From Deltaproteobacteria bacterium (lineage in GTDB: Bacteria; Desulfobacterota; Deferrimicrobia; Deferrimicrobiales; Deferrimicrobiaceae): 64,000 nt of DNA. The number at the start of each line of letters is the position of its first letter. Within the stretch, counting starts at the first letter, position 1. The notes below the pieces were generated by a model. That model was not told where the DNA came from. It worked only from the letters and a program-made list of their open reading frames with translations, and made no database searches. Where the stretch lies: contig JAKAHC010000005.1 of the NCBI GenBank assembly GCA_021815305.1, forward strand, positions 1-64,000. Reading direction: 5' to 3'. The translations under genes and the position numbers were made by a program. Of the stretch, positions 1-7,746 are shown in pieces.

Positions 1-213
1 TGATCCCGGCCACTATGCGAAAACCATAACCGCCAGCGTCGCTTCGCTCCGGAAGGCGGCCGGCATCCGCCGGATCAGGTGGCCGGGTTCCAACGGAACA
101 GGCGGCCGGAATCACCGGAATACGCATTGATCCCGAAGAAGGCCTGCGACCGGTTGAAAACGGATCTGGGAATACCCTGTGGAGTCGTAAGAAGCTAATA
201 GCCCACGACGACG
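1..213. other. Left edge of window, no confident gene
   Basis: On the plus strand one frame is open from the window edge to a TGA at 128-130 and another from base 4 to a TAA at 196-198. Either could be the 3' end of a gene that starts outside the window, but neither translation resembles a family I know. The stretch lies just downstream of the DUF4928 gene on the opposite strand. I see no tRNA-like sequence here that could be the second attachment site of the element. Confidence 0.3.
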
Positions 214-1221
214 TCAAGTCTCCACGATTAGAAGCGATTTATCGCTTTCGCAAACATCGACGACCGCATTGTATTTCTCGACCAGTTGGTTAACCTTGAT
301 CTGAATTTTCTCCGCATTGAATAGCGCCAACTCGTATATATTCGTCGCGATAAACTGTTCGGCCTCCACGATTTCTATCCTCTGGCCAAGCCCGGCATTT
401 TCGGAGAGCACCTCGGCGGCGGTGACTCCTTTATACTTAGTTACGATGAACGGGCGGTACCCGTTGTTGATGTTTGTCCGGCACTTCGCTATAAGAGCCT
501 CGCCCGGCGTGGTCGTCACGTGGATCGCCACCTTCTCGATCACAAAATCTCCTTGCACCGCCGAAGGTGCGTCCGCTACCGAAAATCCCCGATGCTCGAT
601 ATCTTTCCCAGACACCAAAGACAGTTTCGCCCCCACAAGATGGTGGAGCAAGGCCCCCTCGTATTTCGTCCCGCCCATTCCTCCCTGTCTTTCAGAAGCC
701 TGCATCATCAAGTCCCGGATGATCGTCCGCAAGGATTTCGACGGATCGTACTTAAGCGTAAACCCCTTCCTTTCGCGAAAATCCCTTAACCGGTCGAGCC
801 ACCACCTTTGGATTTCGTCGAGATCTACGTCCCCGTAAGATTCCTTCAGGTCATTCAGAAAGACGGCATATCGCCGCACGTTATCCACATTGCCTCGATT
901 CGTTCTCCCACCTTCTTTGGCCAACTCAGGGTCAACTCCGTATTTCGCCAAGATGGCCATCACCCTGGAGCGGCCTAGCCCTTGAACCTGGCCACCCTTC
1001 CCGCTTTGAGTGACGAGACTATCGGGATCAATCGGTAGCCCTGTTTCCTTGGCCCTTTCTGTTACGTGGAGCATTGCCGCCAAGCCGCCTCTGCCAAACT
1101 CTTTCTTTTTGGGGGTACCCTTCTTAGTGAATACAGGAGCCCCGTCCTTGTCCACGTGAACCGTCAAGGAATCATGGAAATTGGCGAGTTTGGCGTGAAG
1201 GTCAGGCGTGGGAAGCACCAC
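214..1221 (-). CDS. DUF4928 family protein, probable type II restriction endonuclease
   Basis: A 335-residue soluble protein without signal peptide or membrane segment. The sequence resembles DUF4928 proteins, which are habitually found beside 5-methylcytosine methyltransferases and are presumed to be the cognate restriction nuclease; I infer that role here from the neighbours. It is the last gene of the vsr-methyltransferase-DUF4928 run and overlaps the methyltransferase stop by about 20 bases, so the three are almost certainly co-transcribed and translationally coupled. The start is GTG at 1221, with a second GTG at 1218 and a GAGG just upstream. I cannot point to a PD-(D/E)XK core with confidence. 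The recognition sequence is unknown. Confidence 0.75.
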   Translation of the reverse strand: MVLPTPDLHAKLANFHDSLTVHVDKDGAPVFTKKGTPKKKEFGRGGLAAMLHVTERAKETGLPIDPDSLVTQSGKGGQVQGLGRSRVMAILAKYGVDPELAKEGGRTNRGNVDNVRRYAVFLNDLKESYGDVDLDEIQRWWLDRLRDFRERKGFTLKYDPSKSLRTIIRDLMMQASERQGGMGGTKYEGALLHHLVGAKLSLVSGKDIEHRGFSVADAPSAVQGDFVIEKVAIHVTTTPGEALIAKCRTNINNGYRPFIVTKYKGVTAAEVLSENAGLGQRIEIVEAEQFIATNIYELALFNAEKIQIKVNQLVEKYNAVVDVCESDKSLLIVET

Positions 1222-2329
1222 ACGCCTCAGCTATAGGAAGGAGAAGATGTGCGGCGAGATGGCGCGCGACGGGCACCGCAACAGCGTCCCCCATCGCCTT
1301 GTATCCGTCGTTGTACGAGCCGGGGATCTTGTACTTCCCCGGCGCGCCCATGAGCCGGGCCGTCTCCCTGACCGTCAACAGTCTGGTGGCAAGCTTGCCG
1401 TCCGGTTTCCTCAACACCAACAGCTGCCGGCTGCTGCCGCCCTCCGGTGTACGTAGGCAACCGGCAACTCCGTCGAACCGTAACTCTAAAACCTGCCGTC
1501 CCCCACGAGTCCTTTTGTATCCCGGTGCGACCTTGAACCCATTTGCGAGTTCTTGCAAGAGGCGCTTATGATGCCGCCCCGCGATCAACCCCATATTCCG
1601 GGCAGAGGCCGATGTATCGTCACAAGGAGCATCTTCTTCAATGATATCCGCAAGCACTGTCCTACGTGGTCCGGGCATCCGCATGCGCCACCATATCCAA
1701 TCCTTGAGGTCAACGGCAGCCCTGACAACGGGAGAGGGGTGCAACCAGTTCGGGCCAGGGTCGGAGAACTTCTTAATGTCGAGCTCCTTCTTCACAGCGA
1801 TGACGAATACCCGGGGGCGCGATTGTGGCACCCACCTTACGGCGTTCAACACCACTGCGCCGGCCTTGTATCCACGCTCCCTCAATGCCTCGTGAAGCGC
1901 CCGGTAGTACGCACCTCCTTCGGCGGACACCAATCCCATAACGTTCTCGGCGACGAGGACCGGCGGTTTCTCCGGCATCTCGTCCATTACACGGAGCCAT
2001 TCCCAAACGAGGCCGCTTCTGGCCGCCGCGATGCCGTCCATCACTCCGGCGAGGGATAGGTCCTGACAAGGGAAACTCGCCCAAGACAATGTCGCTTTCG
2101 GAAGACTGTCCCCCCGGACATCCGAGATGGAGTTAAGTATGAAGTGGTCCTGACCATGATTTGCAACGTACACGCCTCGCTTGCGGGCGCAGACGTCGTT
2201 CGCCCAGACGCTCTTGAAGCGCCCTTTAAGCCCTTCGGCGACGAGACCGCTGCCAGCGAAGAATTCGAGGAAGGTAGGGGTGTCGGCGCCCTGCTGGCGG
2301 GAAGAAACGTTGGAAGCGGTCTTGCTCAT
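1202..2329 (-). CDS. dcm: DNA (cytosine-5-)-methyltransferase
   Basis: Transfers a methyl group from SAM to C5 of cytosine in a specific DNA site. With the start used here (375 aa) the SAM-binding motif FFAGSG is at residues 23-28, the catalytic PCQ at 87-89 (Cys88), ENV at 128-130 and the QSRPRVFVI motif from about 169; the C-terminal GDAVAVPVA is the motif X equivalent. Start: ATG at 2329 overlaps the vsr stop as ATGA, which favours it over the upstream in-frame ATG at 2410 that would overlap vsr by 85 bases. It works with the DUF4928 protein as a restriction-modification pair, and Vsr repairs the T:G mismatches made when its product deaminates. Confidence 0.95.
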   Translation of the reverse strand: MSKTASNVSSRQQGADTPTFLEFFAGSGLVAEGLKGRFKSVWANDVCARKRGVYVANHGQDHFILNSISDVRGDSLPKATLSWASFPCQDLSLAGVMDGIAAARSGLVWEWLRVMDEMPEKPPVLVAENVMGLVSAEGGAYYRALHEALRERGYKAGAVVLNAVRWVPQSRPRVFVIAVKKELDIKKFSDPGPNWLHPSPVVRAAVDLKDWIWWRMRMPGPRRTVLADIIEEDAPCDDTSASARNMGLIAGRHHKRLLQELANGFKVAPGYKRTRGGRQVLELRFDGVAGCLRTPEGGSSRQLLVLRKPDGKLATRLLTVRETARLMGAPGKYKIPGSYNDGYKAMGDAVAVPVARHLAAHLLLPIAEACGASHA

Positions 2330-2733
2330 TCTTCGAGAAACTTCTGCGCGAGGCTTCGGACCATGTCTGAATCCTTGGTCTGGCATTCCCATATTACGAG
2401 AGTTCGCCATCCCATTCTCCGCAATTTGGATCTAGTATCAGCGTCCCGTCGCTTGTTCGCCTCCAGCTTAGGGAGCCAGTATTCCCTGCGGGTAGCCGGC
2501 CTCCTGTTCCCCCGCTTACACCAATGCTGATGCCACCAACATCCGTGGACAAAGATCGCCTTTTGCCGGGAAGGAAAAACCAAGTCCGGTTGCCCCGGCA
2601 ACTCACGCACATGAAGTCGGTAACGATACCCGAGCCGGTGGAGAAGCCGCCGGACGATCATCTCAGGCCCGGTATCCTTGCCCCTGACCTTCGACATCAA
2701 GGCGCTACGCGCCTGAGGCCCTATTCGATCCAT
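2326..2733 (-). CDS. vsr: Very short patch repair endonuclease Vsr
   Basis: Nicks 5' of the T in T:G mismatches that arise by deamination of 5-methylcytosine in the methyltransferase's recognition site. The 135-residue length is typical. The PDLVF strand with Asp50, the FVHGCWWHQHWC block (His63, Cys65, His68, His70, Cys72) and Cys117 in WECQTKD match the catalytic aspartate/histidine and structural zinc ligands of the E. coli enzyme. It is the first gene of the three-gene R-M run and overlaps the methyltransferase start by four bases. A 108-base gap separates it from the AlbA_2 gene upstream, so it may have its own promoter. Confidence 0.95.
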   Translation of the reverse strand: MDRIGPQARSALMSKVRGKDTGPEMIVRRLLHRLGYRYRLHVRELPGQPDLVFPSRQKAIFVHGCWWHQHWCKRGNRRPATRREYWLPKLEANKRRDADTRSKLRRMGWRTLVIWECQTKDSDMVRSLAQKFLEE

Positions 2734-2841
2734 GGCCGATAGACAATCCGTTGATACAAGAGTAAGTTCACTGGTTTCGGGAAGTCAACATTATTCGGCG
2801 CGCCGCCCGGCATCACCAATTACCCTAAATATTTATGACGC

Positions 2842-4215
2842 TTACGATCTGCTTTCCTTGTCGTTAAGCACCTTGTCCACGTGACAAATCGCCAGCCTCA
2901 GATCCCCGGCAACGTTCGACTCCCGATCCGCATAATACACGTCGAACCATCCCTTCAGTAGCAGAAGCAGGAAGTCCGCATCGATCTCCTTCTGGACCAG
3001 GGAGCGGACGGCTTGGATCGCGTACCGTAAGTCTGCGGGATAAACGCCTTCCAGCGACTCCTTCGCGAGGATCCTCTCCCGGAATCCCGCCCTCTTTATC
3101 GCTGAAGGAGATATGGGCCCGGGTATCGGGTATGGTAGCAATTCGTCGTCGGATTTGAGCCTCGCGATTAGCCTGTCCCTGCTGGGGCCTCGGGAGCGAA
3201 CCCCCATTATCAATTCCAGTGCGTCGTCCTTGTCCATGCTCGCCTGTCGCATGAAGCAGTAAACTGGCAACATCGAGGAGGGCTCGAAGCATAACTGTTT
3301 GATGTACTCGGCCGGCTCTACGACCCGTTTACGATCTATGAAGGCATGCACGATGTCAGGCGTGCGGATCACAACCGGCTTCGTCATGGTCACTGTCCGG
3401 ACAGGCTGGATGAATCCTCCCTTGAGAGGCTTAACTTCTCCTACGAGTTTGAGGGTCGGCGCCCCAGAGGTCTCCTTGAACTCACCCTCCTTAACGAACT
3501 TGATCTTCGGAAGTAGACTCTCGTCGATAACGAAGGAGCCGCGCGGTCCCGTTACAAGGCCAGTAGCCAGGTCCATGACCGCCGCATTTTCGACACCGAT
3601 CTTGGCCACTTTTAGAAAATGGCGTAACCAATCGTTCCTTTCCCTCCGGCGCTGTTCTTCAAGGAGTTGATGCAATTCTGGATACTTGATCCTCTGGGTT
3701 CTTCCCCGATAGCGGTAGAAAATGTCGCCCTCCCGGAGGATCTTGTCCACCGACTTCGTGGCAATGACAGGCTTGTGCCCGGCTGGGTGGACGTACATCA
3801 AGCCAAACGTCTTGCTGGAGATCACGTGCGTCATCGCCTCCCAGCAGATCGCTGGGGAGAGCACGTCGTTCAGATACTCCGTTATCCGTCCGGAGTCCTC
3901 TTCTTCAAAGGCATTGCTCCTCAGCCCCTTGAGGCGTCGCGGCCTGTCCCCAACACCGAAGACGATGAAGCCTCCCTCCGCGTTGGCGAACCCGGCTAGC
4001 GTCCTTGAGTATTCGGGCCAGGAGTTCCAGTTGTAGGATTCCTTGAATTCGAGCCGCCCGGATTCCCGCGACAAGAGCCTGTCGGGGGCCTCCGATGACG
4101 TTTTGAAGATCTCGGCGAGAATTCCAGGGGTAAAAGGTGAGGATATGGAGGCAGCTACCGATTTCTTTGGTCTGCGCTTCCTCGCTTGCAAATGCATCTC
4201 CGTTTTCCTCGTCAT
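2842..4215 (-). CDS. AlbA_2 (Schlafen-type) domain protein
   Basis: A 457-residue protein with an AlbA_2 domain from about residue 50 to 170: the ESGRLEFKES strand is followed by AGFANAEGGFIVFGV, the hallmark of this fold. AlbA_2 proteins include putative ATP-dependent regulators and phage-defence effectors; a nucleic-acid role is likely but nothing more can be read from sequence. The C-terminal 280 residues match nothing I recognise. It lies 19 bases downstream of the XRE regulator on the same strand and upstream of vsr, inside the integrated element. The ATG at 4197 (residue 7) has a better-placed GAGG than the ATG at 4215, so the protein may be six residues shorter. Confidence 0.7.
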   Translation of the reverse strand: MTRKTEMHLQARKRRPKKSVAASISSPFTPGILAEIFKTSSEAPDRLLSRESGRLEFKESYNWNSWPEYSRTLAGFANAEGGFIVFGVGDRPRRLKGLRSNAFEEEDSGRITEYLNDVLSPAICWEAMTHVISSKTFGLMYVHPAGHKPVIATKSVDKILREGDIFYRYRGRTQRIKYPELHQLLEEQRRRERNDWLRHFLKVAKIGVENAAVMDLATGLVTGPRGSFVIDESLLPKIKFVKEGEFKETSGAPTLKLVGEVKPLKGGFIQPVRTVTMTKPVVIRTPDIVHAFIDRKRVVEPAEYIKQLCFEPSSMLPVYCFMRQASMDKDDALELIMGVRSRGPSRDRLIARLKSDDELLPYPIPGPISPSAIKRAGFRERILAKESLEGVYPADLRYAIQAVRSLVQKEIDADFLLLLLKGWFDVYYADRESNVAGDLRLAICHVDKVLNDKESRS

Positions 4216-4234
4216 ACCATCTACGAGGGAAGAT

Positions 4235-4795
4235 CTATTTCTTGAGCAACCTCCTCAACGCCGGGAAAACCTCTCTTAGCGTTTTCCCATCGATCTGTTG
4301 GATTTGTTCCATAAGCCAGTTTTTCATCTGGGTCTCGCTAACTGGCTCGGTCCAAAGAAATATCGCTTCGGAATCAAGGTTCGTTCCGGGCGGCAGACCG
4401 AAATACTTTCCAATCTCCTCCAACTTTTTCTTCGTCGGTCGCTGAGCTCCGCCGATCCAACGGGAAACCGTCGTAACATCGACTCCCAGTTTGGCAGCAA
4501 ACTCTTTCTTCTGCCCATGTGGAAGGCCGTCAATAATGTGTCGGATGTTTTCAACGAGGATATCCACGTCATACTTCTCAAGCAGATCCCTGGAAAGTTC
4601 TTCAGGGGCAAGCCCCGTTGCTTTTTCCAGAGCCTTCTTCTCTTTCAATGTAAGGTCTTCCCCTTCGCCCTTCAATAGATCCTCTGCTCTCGGGAGAGGA
4701 CAGCCGAGCCATTTGCCCAGTTTGGATGGCCAGTCTTTCCGGTTCGCGCCCTCTTTCCAAAGGAGGTACCGGATATTCGCCTTAAGTCCGCCCAT
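4235..4795 (-). CDS. XRE-family helix-turn-helix regulator
   Basis: About 186 residues. The C-terminal half contains an HTH_3 domain: the stretch KKEFAAKLGVDVTTVSRWIG is a textbook helix-turn-helix, followed by KKLEEIGKYFGLPPGT. The N-terminal half has a second, weaker HTH-like segment (WPSKLGKWLGCPLPRAEDLL). Start: ATG at 4795 gives a normal N-terminus; a TTG at 4831 preceded by GGAG about 12 bases away is an alternative that would add 12 residues. It sits 19 bases upstream of the AlbA_2 gene, and the intergenic DNA upstream carries palindromic sites and a promoter facing the recombinase, so it probably represses its own operon, the recombinase operon, or both. Confidence 0.8.
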   Translation of the reverse strand: MGGLKANIRYLLWKEGANRKDWPSKLGKWLGCPLPRAEDLLKGEGEDLTLKEKKALEKATGLAPEELSRDLLEKYDVDILVENIRHIIDGLPHGQKKEFAAKLGVDVTTVSRWIGGAQRPTKKKLEEIGKYFGLPPGTNLDSEAIFLWTEPVSETQMKNWLMEQIQQIDGKTLREVFPALRRLLKK

Positions 4796-4830
4796 GGTCC
4801 CAAGTTTGGCATATGCCGAGGACGTTGGCA

Positions 4831-4927
4831 AATAATCGGCGTTTCTCCTGAAATATGCATATAATGCTTGACATAAATTGGCAATATATGTGTATAATGC
4901 CGATTAACGGCATTAATAATCGGCGTT
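4831..4927. promoter_or_regulatory. Operator cluster between XRE regulator and recombinase operon
   Basis: The 13-base sequence AATAATCGGCGTT occurs directly repeated at 4831-4843 and 4915-4927. Between them a perfect inverted repeat, TAATGCCG / CGGCATTA with a 5-base centre, spans 4895-4915. The core GCCGATTA appears three times in all (4899-4906 and, inverted, 4833-4840 and 4917-4924). The sites flank and overlap the promoter at 4868-4898. Binding by the adjacent XRE protein is inferred from position and symmetry. Confidence 0.6.
4868..4898 (+). promoter_or_regulatory. Promoter of the recombinase operon
   Basis: A perfect -35 TTGACA (4868-4873) and a perfect -10 TATAAT (4893-4898) with a 19-base spacer, in AT-rich DNA unlike the surrounding GC-rich sequence. 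The -10 box overlaps the inverted repeat of the operator cluster, so a bound repressor would occlude it. It reads toward the 66-residue gene and the serine recombinase. The long spacer suggests a weak or activator-dependent promoter, or use of the overlapping TGTATA hexamer at 17 bases. Confidence 0.55.
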
Positions 4928-4990
4928 ACGTCTTCATGACGACGACCTTCGATGATGAAGAAACAGACGGCGGCGGGTGGCTGAGAGGCA

Positions 4991-5191
4991 ATGGGCGGCG
5001 TACCAGCGGAAATCATCGGCGATCGGACGGCTGAGCAGCCTTGCGACGGCTGGAACCCGTCCGATCACCCCGAATTCCGTGAGTTCCTGGACCACGTCGC
5101 CGAAATACTTGCGCATGAGTATGTCCAGCGGATGAGAGAGACGGCGGATCCAATAGATATAGAAGCTTGGGAGAAGGGAGGCCAGAAATGA
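4991..5191 (+). CDS. Small protein translationally coupled to the recombinase
   Basis: A 66-residue acidic, soluble protein with no recognised domain. Its stop codon overlaps the recombinase start as ATGA (5188-5191), the arrangement of a coupled gene pair, and it follows the strong promoter at 4868-4898. Position alone suggests an accessory factor for the recombinase, for instance a directionality or regulatory factor, but the sequence has no obvious helix-turn-helix. It contains a short HPEFREFLDHVAEILAHEYV helix that is likely amphipathic. Confidence 0.5.
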   Translation: MGGVPAEIIGDRTAEQPCDGWNPSDHPEFREFLDHVAEILAHEYVQRMRETADPIDIEAWEKGGQK

Positions 5192-6900
5192 GGGCGGCCA
5201 TCTACGCAAGGTACAGTTCGGAAGCCTGCAGTCCGACAAGCATCACGGATCAGATCGCCTCGTGCCGTCGCCTTGCGGAAAAGCGCGGGATCGAGGTTCT
5301 GGAGGACCATATCTATCACGACGATGCCATTTCCGGGGCCAGGAACGACCGGTCGTCGCTTACGGCCCTCATCACCGCCGCGCAGGATGGGCAGTTCGAT
5401 GCCGTCTTGGTCGATGACTTGTCACGCCTTTCCCGAAGCAACCTCATGACGCTGCATACGGTAGCGCTCTTCGATTCCCTCGGGATTACCATCCTCTCGG
5501 CAGCGGACAATATCGACACCTCGGACGAACGTTCCAAGATGCTTATCCCCTTACAGGGGATGATCAACGAGCGGTTTCTCGCTGACCTGCGGGAGAAGAC
5601 CCTGCGGGGCATGAAGGGCCGAAAGAACGATGGGTACTTCGTAGGAGAGCGCACGTTTGGATTCGAATCCACGCCGTCGGAGAAAGTGCGCCTCGATAAT
5701 CGGGGCAAGGAAAAACCCGCCGGAACCCTGATGCGGATCAACGAAGCCGAGGCGGAAGTGGTGCGGCGCGTCTTCCGGGAGTTCGCGGACGCGCAATCCA
5801 TCTTCGGCATCATCAAGCGGCTCAACGAAGAGGGCGTCCGAGGCAGGAAGAACAAGGTCTGTAGATGGAGCACGCAGACGATCCACACGATGCTGCGGAA
5901 TGAGAAGTACAAGGGGATCTGGACGTGGAACCGCACCGGGTATAAACGCAATCCGTTGACCGGGAAGTTGCGGCAATACGATAAACCGAAGAGCGAGTGG
6001 GACGTGAAGGAATCCCCGGAGCTCAGGATCGTGCCCGAGGAATTGTGGGATCGTGTTCAGGCACGGCTGGCGGAGGTCCAGAAGACCTGGCCTGGCGGGA
6101 AGCGCCACGGGTTCCAGGGTGCGCGCGGCAACGCAGTAAGCGTTTATCCGCAGGAGTTGCTTTCCGGCGCGATGGTATGCGGGGTCTGCGGGGCCACCAT
6201 CGTCAAGGTCTCCGGAAAAGGCGGCGGATATTACGGGTGTCACCGGGCCGCCAAACACGGGTGCGACAACCGGATCATCGTCAGGAAGTCGGTTGTCGAG
6301 AAGGTGATCCTCGGAGAGCTCACAAACAGGATCTCGAATACGGATAGCCTCTCGTACGTGTTCCGTCGGGTCGAGAAGATGGTGGCGAAGGAGTTCGCCG
6401 AGTCGCCGGGAGCTGCCAAGCGAAAGGAAGATGAATACAAGAAACAAAGACAGATGCTCGACAACCTCGTCGTGTATATCGCCCAGGGTCGCCAGTCGAA
6501 GGCCATAGAGGCCGCCCTGGAGGAATGCGAGAAGAAGGTGGAGCAACTCGGCGCCGATCTGGAATTCTTGGGCAAATGCCACACGAGGCTCTTCAAGGCC
6601 CCACCGAAGGAGTGGATCGAAGAGCGGGTATCCCGGATCAAGGAGGTGCTGGAGTTAAAGACCGAAAGGTCTGCCCTGCTCCTGAGGAAGCTATTCGGCA
6701 AAATCGTGACCGAGCCGATGGAGACGGAGGATGGACTCCGCTACCTGCGGGCGAAGACGACTCTTAAATGCCTGGCGCTGCTGGAAAAAGAACCGGCGCC
6801 CAAGGACCATTCCGCTTTTCAGGGAGGGGTGGGCGCCGGTTCGACCACTTTCAGATGGCGCGCCCTAGAGGATTCGAACCTCTGGCCACTTGATTCGTAG
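5188..6900 (+). CDS. Large serine recombinase (element integrase)
   Basis: A 570-residue site-specific recombinase that integrates or excises the element. The N-terminal resolvase domain (about 1-145) starts with RAAIYARYSSE, giving nucleophile Ser10 after Arg8, and contains DDLSRLSRS. The Recombinase domain follows (about 165-290), then a zinc ribbon (CGVCG...GYYGCHRAAKHGC) near 330-365 and a coiled-coil region near 405-465. Start: ATG at 5188 follows GGGAGG and overlaps the small upstream gene; an in-frame ATG at 5167 lacks a good ribosome site. The last 13 residues, RALEDSNLWPLDS, are simply the antisense reading of the tRNA-Arg gene, so the C-terminus is created at the attachment site. 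Confidence 0.93.
   Translation: MRAAIYARYSSEACSPTSITDQIASCRRLAEKRGIEVLEDHIYHDDAISGARNDRSSLTALITAAQDGQFDAVLVDDLSRLSRSNLMTLHTVALFDSLGITILSAADNIDTSDERSKMLIPLQGMINERFLADLREKTLRGMKGRKNDGYFVGERTFGFESTPSEKVRLDNRGKEKPAGTLMRINEAEAEVVRRVFREFADAQSIFGIIKRLNEEGVRGRKNKVCRWSTQTIHTMLRNEKYKGIWTWNRTGYKRNPLTGKLRQYDKPKSEWDVKESPELRIVPEELWDRVQARLAEVQKTWPGGKRHGFQGARGNAVSVYPQELLSGAMVCGVCGATIVKVSGKGGGYYGCHRAAKHGCDNRIIVRKSVVEKVILGELTNRISNTDSLSYVFRRVEKMVAKEFAESPGAAKRKEDEYKKQRQMLDNLVVYIAQGRQSKAIEAALEECEKKVEQLGADLEFLGKCHTRLFKAPPKEWIEERVSRIKEVLELKTERSALLLRKLFGKIVTEPMETEDGLRYLRAKTTLKCLALLEKEPAPKDHSAFQGGVGAGSTTFRWRALEDSNLWPLDS
6856..6900. other. Probable attachment site (attR/attL) in the tRNA 3' half
   Basis: The recombinase frame ends inside the tRNA-Arg gene and the tRNA's 3' half borders the element, so the crossover core probably lies within this stretch. 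The exact core cannot be set because the other end of the element is outside the window; no second copy of this sequence is visible in bases 1-213. Confidence 0.5.
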
Positions 6901-6932
6901 TCAAGTGCTCTATCCAGCTGAGCTAAGGGCGC
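6856..6932 (-). tRNA. tRNA-Arg (anticodon ACG)
   Basis: A full 77-nt cloverleaf on the minus strand. The acceptor stem pairs GCGCCCT with AGGGCGC, the discriminator is G and the 3' CCA is encoded. The anticodon arm is CTTGA-CTACGAA-TCAAG, giving anticodon ACG, and the T arm holds GGTTCGAATCC. The 3' end points toward the integrated element at lower coordinates, the usual geometry of an element inserted at a tRNA 3' end that regenerates the gene. Confidence 0.97.
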
Positions 6933-6948
6933 GTCTGTGAAGAAAGTT

Positions 6949-6977
6949 ATCCTACTGTAAAGGAAATCCCGCGTCAA
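6949..6977 (-). promoter_or_regulatory. Promoter of tRNA-Arg
   Basis: On the minus strand TTGACG (6977-6972) and TAGGAT (6954-6949) are separated by exactly 17 bases. The expected transcription start is about 10 bases before the mature tRNA 5' end at 6932. Confidence 0.7.
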
Positions 6978-7330
6978 CAGCTCCTCTGCGAAACCTGTGG
7001 ACCGGTATCGATAGTTGCCCCGCACCTGCTGCGTCCCGGATAAATCGGATCCTCTGGAAGCGCCAAAAGATTCGGATGAGCCAAGTTCTGTCCGGACCAG
7101 GTTGTCCGTTCCCCGGGGGCGATCCGGGCATCGGCGTGCCGGATTTTCAACACCGCGCTGCGAAAAGCGGCTTCAGGGAAATGGGAGCGGGGTGCCCTTG
7201 TGGCTGCCGTTGCCGCCGGGGATTTGCCGATCGAGGATTGAATTTTCCCATCCAACCCACCGTTCCGTAGAGAAGGCTCGAAAGGATTTCCCGATCCGAT
7301 TTGCGGAACCGGGAAAGGAGGAGAAAGAAA
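6978..7330. other. Intergenic stretch without a recognisable gene
   Basis: About 350 bases between the tRNA promoter and the small lipoprotein gene. Short open frames exist but none has a convincing ribosome site or protein-like composition. I see no strong hairpin or repeat. It presumably holds the promoter of the lipoprotein gene. Confidence 0.4.
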
Positions 7331-7528
7331 GTGCGGAAAGATTTGCTGTTTTTACTGACGATTCTTTCTTTGGCACCAAACCTGTCCGGCTGCTTCTACT
7401 ACGACCGGGCCGGTTGGGACGGCAGAGGTTATCGGTACGATCGGGAAAATCGCAATGACAGGGGTTACGACGGTCCCCGCGGCGGATCTCGTGATAACGA
7501 GGATCGCCGTCAGGATCCCATCCGATGA
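7331..7528 (+). CDS. Small Arg/Asp/Gly-rich lipoprotein
   Basis: Starts at GTG 7331, six or so bases after AAAGGAGGA, giving 65 residues. A short charged N-terminus and hydrophobic stretch (LLFLLTILSLAPNL) lead to a lipobox ending LSGC, so it should be lipidated at Cys20 or so and anchored in a membrane. The mature part is a low-complexity tail rich in Tyr, Asp, Arg and Gly (FYYDRAGWDGRGYRYDREN), typical of small envelope-stress lipoproteins of unknown function. No partner is evident next to it. Confidence 0.65.
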   Translation: MRKDLLFLLTILSLAPNLSGCFYYDRAGWDGRGYRYDRENRNDRGYDGPRGGSRDNEDRRQDPIR

Positions 7529-7746
7529 ACTTTTCCTCCGGGAGATCTCCCTTTTTCTCCCGGATGCGGCCCTGGTTTGCGCGGGGCTTGCGGCTTTTCC
7601 GATGTCTGGAAGATCCCCCCGGCGGGCGCATTCGACTGCAATGCGCGGGCGGGGAATCGGCAGCATGAACAGCGACTCCGGGGACGGCGCCGTTCGTCCT
7701 TGCAGGGAACTTCCTGTCGCCCCGAAGGAACTGCCCGTCGCGGCCG

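Noticed and set aside
1-213. Second attachment site of the integrated element
   Set aside because: I compared this edge with the tRNA-Arg 3' half and found no match; the other end must lie outside the window.
7076-7270. Possible 64-residue gene in the gap after the tRNA
   Set aside because: Cys/Gly/Pro-rich chance-like translation, no ribosome site, overlapped by several other frames of equal quality.
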